A stretch of 64,000 nt of DNA from Sphaerolaimus hirsutus (lineage: Eukaryota > Nematoda > Chromadorea > Monhysterida > Sphaerolaimidae). The stretch lies in assembly GCA_964036195.1 (NCBI GenBank), contig OZ038453.1, positions 25,010,352-25,074,351 on the forward strand. The letters are read 5' to 3'. The position numbers and the translations under genes are program-made. Below are positions 52,813 to 62,667 of the stretch, piece by piece. Each line of letters begins with the position of its first letter. Position 1 is the first letter of the stretch. The notes below the pieces were generated by a model, which worked only from the letters and a program-made list of their open reading frames with translations, was not told the origin of the DNA and ran no database searches.

Positions 52813-53488
52813 TACTTAGTCTGACTGAAAAGTCCCCGGGCAGTGCTCGCCATTAGTGATGGAAAAAGCACCGGGAAGTATGGCACCGCACCGCACCGGC
52901 ACCGGTGCCATTCCTCAGAAAGGGCACCTGGCACCATGGGCACCGGCCAAAAAATGGCACCGGCACCGGCATGGCACCCTCGCAAAATGGCACCGCACCG
53001 CACCAACCAGCACCGGTGCTGGTGCCCTTCGGTGCCCAGCACCGGGGCACTGGTGCGCCGGTGCCTTTCCATCACTACTCGCCATTTGCTCTAGGGGTGA
53101 GCTACGGTCATAAAATTTTGACACGTTAAGATATCAGGTGTTTTGAGTTTTCACCTTAAGTTTCCAAATTACTCTCTTTCAGCAAATCATGCGTTTGCTG
53201 GTAGTGTTGAATACTATCAGCACATTGCCAACACACTGGCTTACACTAGCCAAAGTTTCATGATCACAACTTAAAGCAGCGTTGAGCTAGAGCACCATTT
53301 GTACATCAGTACAAAATGACCGAAATTGTAACCCTCACAGTTCCCCAGTGGGTTGAGCTAGAGGGGTGAAATTTTGGGTGAAAACTCAAAACACCTGATA
53401 TCTTAACCTGTCAAAATTTGATGACCGTAGCTTACCCCTAGCGCGAATGGCGAGCACTGCCCCGGGACTTTTCAGCCGGACTAAGTAC
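52813..53488. mobile_element. Foldback element with ACTTAGTC ends, one arm interrupted
   Basis: The left arm ..CTGAAAAGTCCCCGGGCAGT.. and TAGGGGTGAGCTACGGTCAT.. is mirrored by ATGACCGTAGCTTACCCCTA and CTGCCCCGGGACTTTTCAG. The left arm contains the GGCACC MITE; the right arm does not. Confidence 0.8.
52854..53077. mobile_element. hAT-like MITE, GGCACC/GGTGCC-word family (copy 2)
   Basis: TAGTGATGGAAAAAGCACC .. GGTGCCTTTCCATCACTA with an exact 8-bp duplication, CTCGCCAT, at 52846-52853 and 53078-53085. The interior is GGCACCGCACCGGCACC words only. Confidence 0.9.
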
Positions 53489-53788
53489 ATGTTATGTCTT
53501 ACCCACCCGTCAGAGGGGGTTGGGGTTTTTCACACTAACTGTTTTGCACACAAAATTACTCTTATTGTTTTGTATCTACCATTGATTGTTTCATCACTCC
53601 TATTTGGCCCGCCCTGTTAAATACTTGATTTCGATACTGCGACAGCATCCATTGCGGATGAACACGCAAATGCTTCACTAATCGCTGATGCAAACAAATA
53701 TGTTCATTGGCCACTGAAAGTATCATATTTTTAATCGACCTGTTTTCCCGCCAACCAAATATAGCGTGAGGTTCACTAGAAGACTGGT

Positions 53789-53959
53789 GGCAGTCCCAAG
53801 CCCTGTAAAGTGTAAAGTAAAGTGTCAAATGTAAAGTCAAGTGCAAAGTAAAGTGTCCATCAAAACAAAAAAGAAAATATTTTATTACTGAACTTTGTAT
53901 GACAATTGACACTTTACAGTTGAAACTTTACTTTGCACTTTACTGGGCTTGGGACTGCC
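53789..53959. repeat. GGCAGTCCCAAGCCCTG element
   Basis: GGCAGTCCCAAGCCCTGTAA .. TTTACTGGGCTTGGGACTGC. AAAGTAAAGTGTC words; the middle is CAAAACAAAAAAGAAAATAT, as at 25880. Confidence 0.75.
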
Positions 53960-54540
53960 CCCTGACTAAATATGTGAAATTCTTTATTTTTTATATAAGA
54001 ATGTCTTCAGGTGCCAATCCCAAGCCCTGTAAAGTGTAAAGTAAAGTGTCAAATTTAAAGTAAAGTGTAAAGTAAAGTTTCAAAGGTAAAGTAAAGTGTA
54101 AAGTAAAGTGTCAAATGTAAATTCAAATGTCAAATGTAAAGTCAAATGTTAAGTAAAGTGTCAAATGTAAAGTCAAGTGCAAAGTAGTGTCCATCAAAAC
54201 AAAAAAGAAAATATTTTATTACTGAACTTTATATGACAATTGACACTTTACAGTTGAAACTTTACTTTGCACTTTACTGGGCTTGGGACTGCCCCCTGAC
54301 TAAATATGTGAAATTCGTTATTTTTTATATAAGAATGTCTTCAGGTGCCAATCCCAAGCCCTGTAAAGTGTAAAGTAAAGTGTCAAATTTAAAGTAAAGT
54401 GTAAAGTAAAGTTTCAAAGGTAAAGTAAAGTGTAAAGTAAAGTGTCAAATGTAAATTCAAATGTCAAATGTAAAGTCAAATGTCAAGTAGAGTGTCAAAT
54501 GTAAAGTAAAGTGTCAAATGTAAAGTCAAATGTCGATTGT
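53845..54540. repeat. Tandem expansion (334-bp period) of the AAAGTGTCAAATG tract
   Basis: CTGACTAAATATGTGAAATTC occurs at 53963 and 54297, and the flanking text through CCAATCCCAAGCCCTG is nearly identical, so a 334-bp block is tandemly duplicated. Beyond it AAAGTAAAGTGTCAAATGTA words run to 54540. Confidence 0.8.
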
Positions 54541-55440
54541 GATGAAAAACAAAAAATATTAAGGAAAAAAGAAAAATATTAAAAGAAAATTCACGAGATC
54601 TGCATGAAATGTATTCCGACATGGATAGTGTATGTCGGCGGTATCGTGAATCCACAATATCGTATATTTGCATGTTCCAGATCATAAATGTGGTATGTAT
54701 CCAAAATCAATGGGGGATAACAGATCGGGTGACATATGGGAACTTAACCCAACTGAAAGTTTGTATTGGATATTGGTGGATACAATTGGATATTGTACGA
54801 ACGAGAGTAAAAGACGTGGGATTTCTATATGCACGTATTTCTATACGTGGATATATGCACGTTCTATGTGAAAATTGCGATTTTTCTGAAAAAAGGTACC
54901 ACTGTATCTCGGGAACGAAAGGGACTATAATGCTGATTTTTTTTCTAAAGTGTGAAAAACTATACGTAGAGGTCAAATCCACGCTTAACTGAATTTTTAT
55001 GGATTTGGTGCTTGTGAACTTTTAGAATGGAACTCCCCATTTTCGCTCACTTTATCACATTCCGCGGTCATTATTGGTGACGCGAACGCAAATGCTGTGC
55101 CTTTAATTTGCATTCGTACATTACTCCACCGTATACAATGGTGAATTGGAAGCGTGCCAAGTTTATATAAGGTCTGCGATCCAAATCAACAGTTTAAATT
55201 TTAAAAATCGTCGTGTTTCGAAATGTTGCTTCAGACCTAAATGAACGAGGATCAACACATTGCGCTGTTACAAAAAATCGTAAATCGCGTTGTTTGAAAG
55301 ATTATATGTTTTCCGGCCCAAAATTCTGCTGCAGCCAATAAGTTGAAATTCTTGGTTCATGATCGCCATCCGACATGATACTATCCCTGGCGGAATCCAT
55401 TTCACATGGATTTCGTGACTTTCTTTTTATTATTTTTCTA
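54541..55440. other. Spacer
   Basis: No supported exon. Contains TACGTGGATATATGCACGT-like words at 54830. Otherwise unremarkable AT-rich sequence. Confidence 0.3.
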
Positions 55441-55815
55441 TTTTTGTGTATATTTATCATTTGTCATGACAATTGACACTTTACTTTACATTTGACATTT
55501 TACTTTGAATTTGACTTTACATTTGACACTTTACTTTGCATTTGACTTTACTTTTGACATTTGACTTTGCATTTGACTTTACATTTGACACTTTACTTTG
55601 CATTTGACTTTACTTTTGACATTTTACTTTGCATTTGACTTTACATTTGACACTTTACTTTGCATTTGACTTTACTTTTGACATTCGAATTTGCATTTGA
55701 CTTTACATTTGACACTTTACTTTGCATTTGACTTTACTTTTGACATTTGACTTTGCATTTGACTTTACATTCAACACTTTACTTTACACTTTACAGGGCT
55801 TGGGACTGCCCCCAG
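55440..55815. repeat. TTTGACTTTACATTTGACAC tandem tract, right end GGGCTTGGGACTGCC
   Basis: About eight consecutive units of TTTGACTTTACTTTTGACAT and TTTGACACTTTACTTTGCA, ending in ACAGGGCTTGGGACTGCC. It is a one-sided, expanded copy of the CCCAAGCCCTG element. The open frames on it are repeat artefacts. Confidence 0.8.
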
Positions 55816-55930
55816 ATCACTGTGATCACTATCACTCCCCAGTCACGCAGCTGGCAGGACATTGCATTGGTCTGGTACACTGCAGTGCCCGTGATAGGTC
55901 TGAAAATAAATACCTCTTTTTTACTGGATT

Positions 55931-57392
55931 GTAAACACCTTCCCGGTCAAGTTCACCACCCATTTTTTTATTTCACTTCGAATGCAATATCTCCGTCCAT
56001 GGGGGTGTTATAAGGCTGAAACTTTGTATATATTAAGTTGTAAGACCCCCTTACTCCCCAACAATGGGGGGAGGTGCGGCGACTCACTACAGGGTGGGTT
56101 GCCCTATATGCAAAAAAAATTTGTGGCGTTTTTGGTGTCCCAAGCAAGTTCACCACCCACTTGATTAGCTACACTTTGAAGGCTATGTCTCCAGCTGTGA
56201 GGGCGGTAGAAAGCTGAAATTTGGGGGATGCCTAGCCAACAACCCCCCTCACAATACACCAGTGGGGCGGCTGCCGACGACCCACTAAAGCATGGGTCAC
56301 TGCATATAAATTTGATAATTTTTTTTAAGAACAACCCAAGTGTCCCAAACAAGTTCGCCACCCAACTGCATTATAAAAAAATGTTGTGAGAACATACCTG
56401 ATATAAAATTGAATCAGATATGAACCCTAGTTCTGCTCATAAATTTTTTTTCAGTAGAGCACCCACCCTGTCCCATAAACAGCAGATTGAAAATTTCACT
56501 TTAAACCAATTTTTTGTATCACACTTAAAAAGTTGGTTTACAAAGTTCACTAGAGGAGGGTCTAAGGTTCAAAGTTATGTAAACAACATAACCTCTTAAA
56601 TGCTTCCATAAGGAAATTTATTTGGGGTGAATGAAAAAGTGAAAATTTTGTCAAATTTTCTTCCTGAAATGACATCATTTTGACATCATAGAATTCACCC
56701 CACGTAAATTTCCTTATGGAAGCATTTTAGAGGTTATGTTGTTTACATAAATTTGAACCATAGACCCTCCCCTAGTGAACTTTGTAAACCAACTTTTTAA
56801 GTGTGATACCAAAAATTGGTTTAAAGTGAAATTTTCAGTCGGCTGTTTATGGGACAGGGTGAGGGTGCCCTACTGAAAAAAAATTTTTTTTGCTGAAATA
56901 GTGTTCCAACCCAATTCATTTTTATATTAGGTATGTTTTTGCAACATTTTTTTAATGCAGTTGGGTGATGAACTTGTTTTGGGACACTTGGGCTGTTTTT
57001 AGAAAATGGTTTACTTTATATGCAGTGACCCATGCTTAAGTGGGTCTACGGCAGCCGCCCCACTGGTGGATCGTGAAGGGGGTTGTTGGCAAGACATCCC
57101 CCAAATTTCAGCTTTCTACTACCCTCACAGCTTGAGATATGGCTCTCGTAGTGTAGCCAATCAAGTGGGTGGTGAACTTGTTTGGGACACCAAAAATGCC
57201 AAAAAAATTGTTGCATGTAGGGCGAACCACCCTGTAGTGAGTCGCCGCACCTCCCCCATTGTTGGGGAGTAGAGGGGTCTTACAACTTAATATATACAAA
57301 GTTTCAGCTTTATACCACCCCCATGGATGGAGATATTGCATTCGAAGTGAAATAAAAAAATGGGTGGTGAACTTGTCCGGGAAGGTGTTTAC
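55931..57392. mobile_element. Long foldback element (two ~700-bp arms)
   Basis: Left GTAAACACCTTCCCGGTCAA and right TTGTCCGGGAAGGTGTTTAC. The arms pair through GTTCACCACCCA, CGAATGCAATATCTCC, AGCTACACT, CCCACTAAAGCATGGGTCAC and on to a loop at about 56650-56680. Arms are about 85-90% complementary by eye. No coding capacity. A single arm lies at 32166-32460. Confidence 0.87.
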
Positions 57393-57399
57393 TACACCT

Positions 57400-57990
57400 G
57401 GGGCAAAATTAGATTCTCCCTTATTTTTTTCTTCAAATTATGCCCTATGCCTAACATGCAATACAAAAACCCCTGTGATAAACAGCGTATTTCCTCGAAA
57501 TACGCCCGGAAAGTTAACCCCCTCGAAAAAGTCACAATGACAATACCAATGTGAATGACTTTGATAACAATTGTAAAATAACAAGGGATCAGAAAAAAGT
57601 GAGTGCCCGCAAAATTCGATTGAACGTTCCATAGCAGTTATCTCTTGATCACACAATTCAGAGTTTTGAGTTTTTTAAGTTTTGTTTGGGTTAACAGGTT
57701 GATAAAAGGATTCCCTTATAAAACCAACCAACAAGAAGCGAAATTAGTCTTCTGGGGAAAATAAAATCGGCTGGTGAAGATTGGCTATACATTTCTACAT
57801 CCCCGCTGGAATGACGTCACATAACCGAACCATTTGTCTTGAAAACTTGAAACCTTAATCATTGAAACTGCTTAGAATATCATTTATTTTTTGTTCAATT
57901 TTTACCCACCCTTCTATTGGAGAGGCCGTTCTATTGGAGACACCCTTCGATTGGAGACCCACCCTTATATTAGAAGAAATACAGTATGTG
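57400..57990. other. Spacer with element fragments
   Basis: A CGTATTTCCTCGAAATACGC fragment at 57487 and a TTGGAGAGGCCGTTCTATTGG / TTAGAAGAAATACAGTA fragment at 57918-57986, both from TA-flanked families. No gene seen. Confidence 0.45.
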
Positions 57991-58575
57991 GAAAAGGCGG
58001 CCGTCTTTTGGTGATTGTCAGCATTGTATAAAAATTATTTGTATACCAATTATATAAACATTGTAAATACAAAAATTGTATAAACATTTTACAAAAACTT
58101 TTATTCAATTTTAATTTTTTTGATGTTTTATTTTTTTTATTCCAAAATGTCATAAATAAAATATAAATAAACCATTTTGCAATTTTTTTACAGAAATTGT
58201 ACAAAAAAATGGGAATGTGTGTAACAGGAAGTTGCGTGGTATTGTTAGCTAGCCGCAAAGTGCAACGTTGCCCCAACGTTGCAACTTTTTTTCAAAAGGC
58301 ACCGGTGCCGGTGCGGTGCGGTTCCATTCTCTGTACAGCAACGTTGCCATTTGCACAGTGTGATGATGGTGATGACAATAATGACCAACCTGCTTCGAAT
58401 CAAAATAAATAAGGCAAAACACAAGACAGACCGTAGTAGAACCATTGAAGAATGTGCCATCGATGCCAAATGACTCTGGTTTATCAAATCTACTCACACG
58501 ATCAAGCCCACATGCTGTCTGAAAATTTTGCAATCGATTCAGTAAGTTTATTAGAATGTAGCAGAGTTCCAAATC
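57990..58575. repeat. TTTGTATAAACATTGTA words and a GGTGCCGGTGCGG remnant
   Basis: 58015-58200 repeats ATTGTATAAAAATT and TTACAAAAACTTTTAT. At 58290-58325 a short GGCACCGGTGCCGGTGCGG stretch recalls the GGCACC family without its ends. No gene supported. Confidence 0.4.
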
Positions 58576-59096
58576 GTGTTTACGTTTACCCGAAATACCA
58601 AGGTATTTGGGTATTTATACTTACGTTTACATTCACATTTTCCAAAAATACTATTACGGCGGCGGCTGTCCGGTGCCTGGCGCGAGGGCGGGTCGGGAGG
58701 GATTTTACTCCCGAAAATAAAAATAAAAATCGGACATACGTCTTATGCAAACTTGGCAGCTGGCCAAAAATTTCGAAATCGCCATAAAAAAAGGTATATA
58801 ACCATGTATAACGATAAAAACAGCGACTACGTAGGTCAAAGTTTCCAAAATGGGTCGAATTTGAGCGGTTTTTGGCAAAAAAAAGTGCAGGCGGGCGGGA
58901 GCGGGCATGCCTGCCCAATCAAATCTCGGTTTGCCAGACACGCCCATCATGTCCTCCCTTTTCGGGCGTGTCTGCCCAATTAAATCTGGGCCTGGACACA
59001 TCACTAACCAGCATGTTTTTATAAATACGTATAAATTTATGCCGCATTCAATAACAAATTGTAAATTTACCCTGCTCAACTATTTTATTATTTGAC
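58575..59096. other. Spacer, with CGTTTACCCGAAATACC fragment
   Basis: 58575-58650 belongs to the CGTTTACGTTT family. 58655-58990 has a GGCGGGCGGGAGCGGGCATGC patch and two CTGCCCAAT(C/T)AAATCT repeats. No exon supported. Confidence 0.4.
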
Positions 59097-59528
59097 TACT
59101 GTATTTCCTCGAAATACCCCCCCCCCTCGATATACCCCCCTCTCGAAATACCCCCTCAAAAAGGAAACTATGAATTTATAAATCCCCCCTCGAAATCCCC
59201 CCCAATTTACTGTATAGAGAACGTAATGCGGTTTGTGATCCGGGAAACGCAGAACACATGTTAAAAACAATGACTGTGTTCTGTTAGAACAGGGTTTATA
59301 GCATCTACATACATATAGGTATAAGTTTATAGAGTCTTATAAATGGCGGACTTTGTTGCATTCTTCGATGTCTGTGTTCATTACAAGCGACAATTTCATA
59401 CTGGGATTTCAAAAAAAATTCTGGCGAAAAAATAACACGCCTCGAAATACCCCCCTCACGTTTAACCCCCCTCAAAATTCCCACTGAAAAAATAAACCCC
59501 CCAGGGGGTAATTCGAGGAAATACGGTA
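59097..59528. mobile_element. TA-flanked MITE, CCTCGAAATACCCCC family (complete)
   Basis: TA, CTGTATTTCCTCGAAATA .. GGTAATTCGAGGAAATACGG, TA. The interior (GCGGTTTGTGATCCGGGAAA, AACACATGTTAAAA) corresponds to the uninterrupted version of 2713-4475. Confidence 0.85.
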
Positions 59529-59549
59529 TTCTTTGTTATCCAACTTATA

Positions 59550-59998
59550 TACCGTATTACCTCTAACATAAGGTATAATTTATATTGATTTCGTCAGCTT
59601 TTTTCAGCGTTTTGATATACCTTATATTACAGATATACCTTATATTACAGGTATACCTTATATTGTTTTCACCAGATTTTGCAAACACATTACCAACAGT
59701 GAACAACAATGCAATTCATTTTTTCAAACTGGAATGTAACAAAAGGGTGAATACAAGTCATAAATACAAGTTGTATGTACGAACTTGTCTTGGTGTTCTT
59801 CTGCACCAGTTGTCCGCCGTGTTTGGCAATCATTTTTATGATTGTATGCGTTTTGGCCAGCTGTGTCTTATAGGTGTACATTATATTGGAGGGAGGCATT
59901 TTATTTATTTGGTCATGTTCAAAAAAGCCAAAAGGCATACCTTATATAAGAGGGTACCTTATATTGGAGGTATACCTTATATTGGAAGTAATATGGTA
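59550..59998. mobile_element. TA-flanked MITE, CTCTAACATAAGG family
   Basis: TACCGTATTACCTCTAACAT .. ATATTGGAAGTAATATGGTA, with TATACCTTATATTACAG words. Sister of 22509-22936. Only 22 bp separate it from the previous MITE. Confidence 0.75.
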
Positions 59999-60057
59999 TT
60001 TATATTTGTAGCTGCAATGAAAACTGGCAGAAATAGATACAGCATTGCATATATGGT

Positions 60058-60211
60058 GGCAGTCCCAAGCCCTGTAAAAGTGTAAAGTAAAGTGTCAAAT
60101 GTGAAGTCAAATGCAAAGTTCAGTCATAAAATATTTTCTTTTTTTTGTTTTGATTGGCTCTTTACTTTGCACTTGACTTCACATTTTACATTTTACAGGG
60201 CTTGGTACTGA
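60058..60211. repeat. GGCAGTCCCAAGCCCTG element
   Basis: GGCAGTCCCAAGCCCTGTAA .. TTTTACAGGGCTTGGTACTG; central TTTTTTGTTTTGATTGGC. Followed to 60340 by CATTTCGAGGGGGG and a GTTTGTTTG run, then by ATATCAAAA.ATAATCTACAT repeats at 60355-60445. Confidence 0.7.
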
Positions 60212-60515
60212 CCTGATGTACATTATTCCAGACTGTGGCATTTCGAGGGGGGGAGTGTTTTGTTTGTTTTTGTTTGTTTGTTGTTGTTGTTTTTTTTGGG
60301 GGGACGTATTTTGAGGGGGTATTTCAAAAAATAGTGTATATCTTGATGAATAAATCTACATATCAAAATATGTAGATTTACATATCAAAAATAATCTACA
60401 TATCAAAACATAATCTACATATCAAAAAATAGTGTATTGACATATCAAAGTAAATGAACCCACGCAATTTCCAAATCGACAAAATCAAAGTAGTGTGATT
60501 TAGAAAGAAACTCAC

Positions 60516-60676
60516 GCGATGACCAAAATCCTGAAATGTAACTGATTTGCAATTAGAGTTTGCCTCACATCTCTTAAAGCACGATTCCTTGTTCTGGGGA
60601 TTGTTCGCATTGTATGCATTTCCATACATGTCCCACTCATCGTCCTGATAAATTTCCCACATCGGACTATTTTCGG
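60516..60676 (-). CDS. PAN/Apple-like exon on the minus strand
   Basis: On the minus strand, after TTTCTGCAAAG, two leading bases then ENSPMWEIYQDDEWDMYGNA, YNANNPQNKESCFKRCEANS, NCKSVTFQDFGHR and donor GTGAGT. WEIYQDD..SCFKRCEANSNCKSVTF aligns with WEVLEDY..DECKEACAAEPTCKACTF of unit 2, joining in one exon the lead-in and the first PAN half that are split in units 1 and 2. Entry phase 1 also agrees with the linker entry. It is a more diverged family member; the second PAN half was not found downstream. Confidence 0.65.
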
Positions 60677-60769
60677 CTTTGCAGAAATAGCATGAAAAAT
60701 CACAATGTAATCAACCAAAATTGTTCAACACAGTTTTTAATTTGAACTTTTTAAAACATAAATGTATAC

Positions 60770-60935
60770 ATAAAGTTTTTTTTTTGCTCACGCATGAGTC
60801 AATAAAACGTAAAGTATTTTTTACTTTTACACTGTGTAACACGTGAGTAAACGTAAAATCCAGTATTTTTACTCAGAGAAAAGATTAAAGCAAGTATTTT
60901 TGATTTTGTACCCAGGAAATCATAAAAGAGAGTAA
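60770..60935. repeat. AAACGTAAAGTATTTTTAC word tract (copy 1)
   Basis: Shares AAAACGTAAAGTATTTTTACTTTTACACTGTG with 62530-62620. The two flank the 60938-62243 elements in direct orientation. Confidence 0.6.
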
Positions 60936-60937
60936 AT

Positions 60938-61540
60938 GAAGGGTGTGCTTCTAAAAGTACCGATCTACAAATTTTTCAAATTTGAGTTAGGACCAATTTT
61001 GGGGTCCCCATAAAAATGCGCTTCAAAAATATATATAATATGTGGGGGGTGCGAAATTCAATTTTGAGATATGGGGGGTCGAAAAAAGCAAAAAAATCGC
61101 AAAATACAGTTTTTGAAATTTTAAAAGTACCGATCTACAAGCTTTTTCAGCTTTTGTGTCTTTAAAAGTACCGATCTACACACTTTTTTCAAAATTGTTA
61201 TTTTAAATGTACTGATCTGCACATTATTTTTTGTGCTTCTAAAAGTACCGATGTCAGATCGGCGTCCGGTTGCGCAAAAACTCATTTTGTGCTTTTTTAT
61301 TATGGGTAAAAGTACCAATCTACATCATTCTGATTTTGTGCTTTAAAAAATACCGATCTACACGCATGTATAAAATGATTATAAACATGCATGTGGATAC
61401 TTAACGATATGGCTGAAATACCCTTACCCAAAATTCCCATACCCAATACCATGTATGGGTATCGCATGCTCCAAACTTTCAATTGCGATTATCTCAAAAT
61501 CGATTTTTTGTAGATCGGTACTTTTAGAAGCACACCCTTC
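60938..61540. mobile_element. Inverted-repeat element, AAAGTACCGATCTACA-word
   Basis: Left GAAGGGTGTGCTTCTAAAAG and right CTTTTAGAAGCACACCCTTC. The word AAAAGTACCGATCTACA recurs about seven times in the left and middle part, and inverted at the right. No clear target duplication. Confidence 0.75.
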
Positions 61541-61713
61541 AAATATAAAAGTGAGAGTCGTCGCTTTTACTACCCGTCACAACTTGAATTTTGACCATTT
61601 CATCAACGATGATTTCCAATGCCAATTTTGCAGCCGTTTCAATTCGTTTTAACGCTGTTGCTTTTTATGGACCCCATATGTTCATTTGAAATACGTTTTC
61701 TGTACTCCCGCAC

Positions 61714-62243
61714 TACACTACCGTGCAGAATAGTTGAGACTTTTCACACATAGAGAAACAGTAGGCTGGGGGTCCACCACACTTTTTTGCTTCCCAATTT
61801 CTTGTCCCTTGCCCAATTTTGATGCTGTTTGAGTATGTTGGGGTTTGATGCTGGGGCTACTATGAAAATTTTTTGTTTGCTCAAATAATCCCCCAGGCCC
61901 GAGATAAGAAGGGTCTATAAAAAGATGGTCAATAAATATACAAAAATGGGCAATCTGTATGAGTGTCTTTGAAGCTTAATAACTCGTCCATTTCTGGGCT
62001 GATTTTGATCATTCAACATTTAAAATGATCGGCAAAACCTGCAGATTCTATTTTTGGTGTCGGCTTAGTGATGTATAAATTCTGTATGTCGATTTGACCC
62101 AGTTTTTGAACATGGAAAAAAAGCTTTTTAAAGTATATGATAACAGTATCGTATCCAAATGTTTTGCATATCGACCATTTCAAGATTCTGGCAACATTAA
62201 TCACACAGCACAAAAAGTCTCAACTATTCTGCATGGTAGTGTA
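61714..62243. mobile_element. Tc1/mariner-like MITE, CACTACCGTGCAG family (copy 4)
   Basis: TA CACTACCGTGCAGAATAG .. CTATTCTGCATGGTAGTG TA. It is a 530-bp internally deleted form, inverted relative to 46875-48137 (it carries the AAGCTTAATAACTCGTCC text from the far end). Confidence 0.85.
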
Positions 62244-62645
62244 TATCAAAAAGTATGCGTAAAGGTGAGTACCAGTATTTTTTCCAGTGGAAACATAAAA
62301 GTACCAAATTTTTTCAATATACATATTATGCAAATGTAAACTGTTTATTTTTTACCCACCCCTGACTACAGAAAATGTTTAGTAAATTTTTTTACTCATG
62401 AGTAAATGTGAGTAAACATACTTTACCCTTGGAAAACATAAATGTGAGTATTTTTGAGAAATTTTACCCCAATTTTCAGACTCACCTATTTTACATCTAT
62501 CATTGCTTACAGTAAAGTTTTTTATTCCACTCACAGCTGAGTTCAAAAAACGTAAAGTATTTTTATTTTACTTTTACACTGTGTAAAACATGCGTAAAAT
62601 ACTTTTTTCCAGAGAAAATGTAAAAACGAGTATTTTTTCCAGGGA
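62244..62645. repeat. AAACGTAAAGTATTTTTAC word tract (copy 2)
   Basis: ACTCATGAGTAAATGTGAGTA and CGTAAAATACTTTTTTCCAG words. Ends not defined. No gene seen. Confidence 0.5.
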
Positions 62646-62667
62646 AAACATATCATTTGAGGATATA

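Noticed and set aside
54000-55800. CRISPR-like array
   Set aside because: The regular repeats have no spacers; they are tandem AAAGTGTCAAATG words of an animal transposable element.
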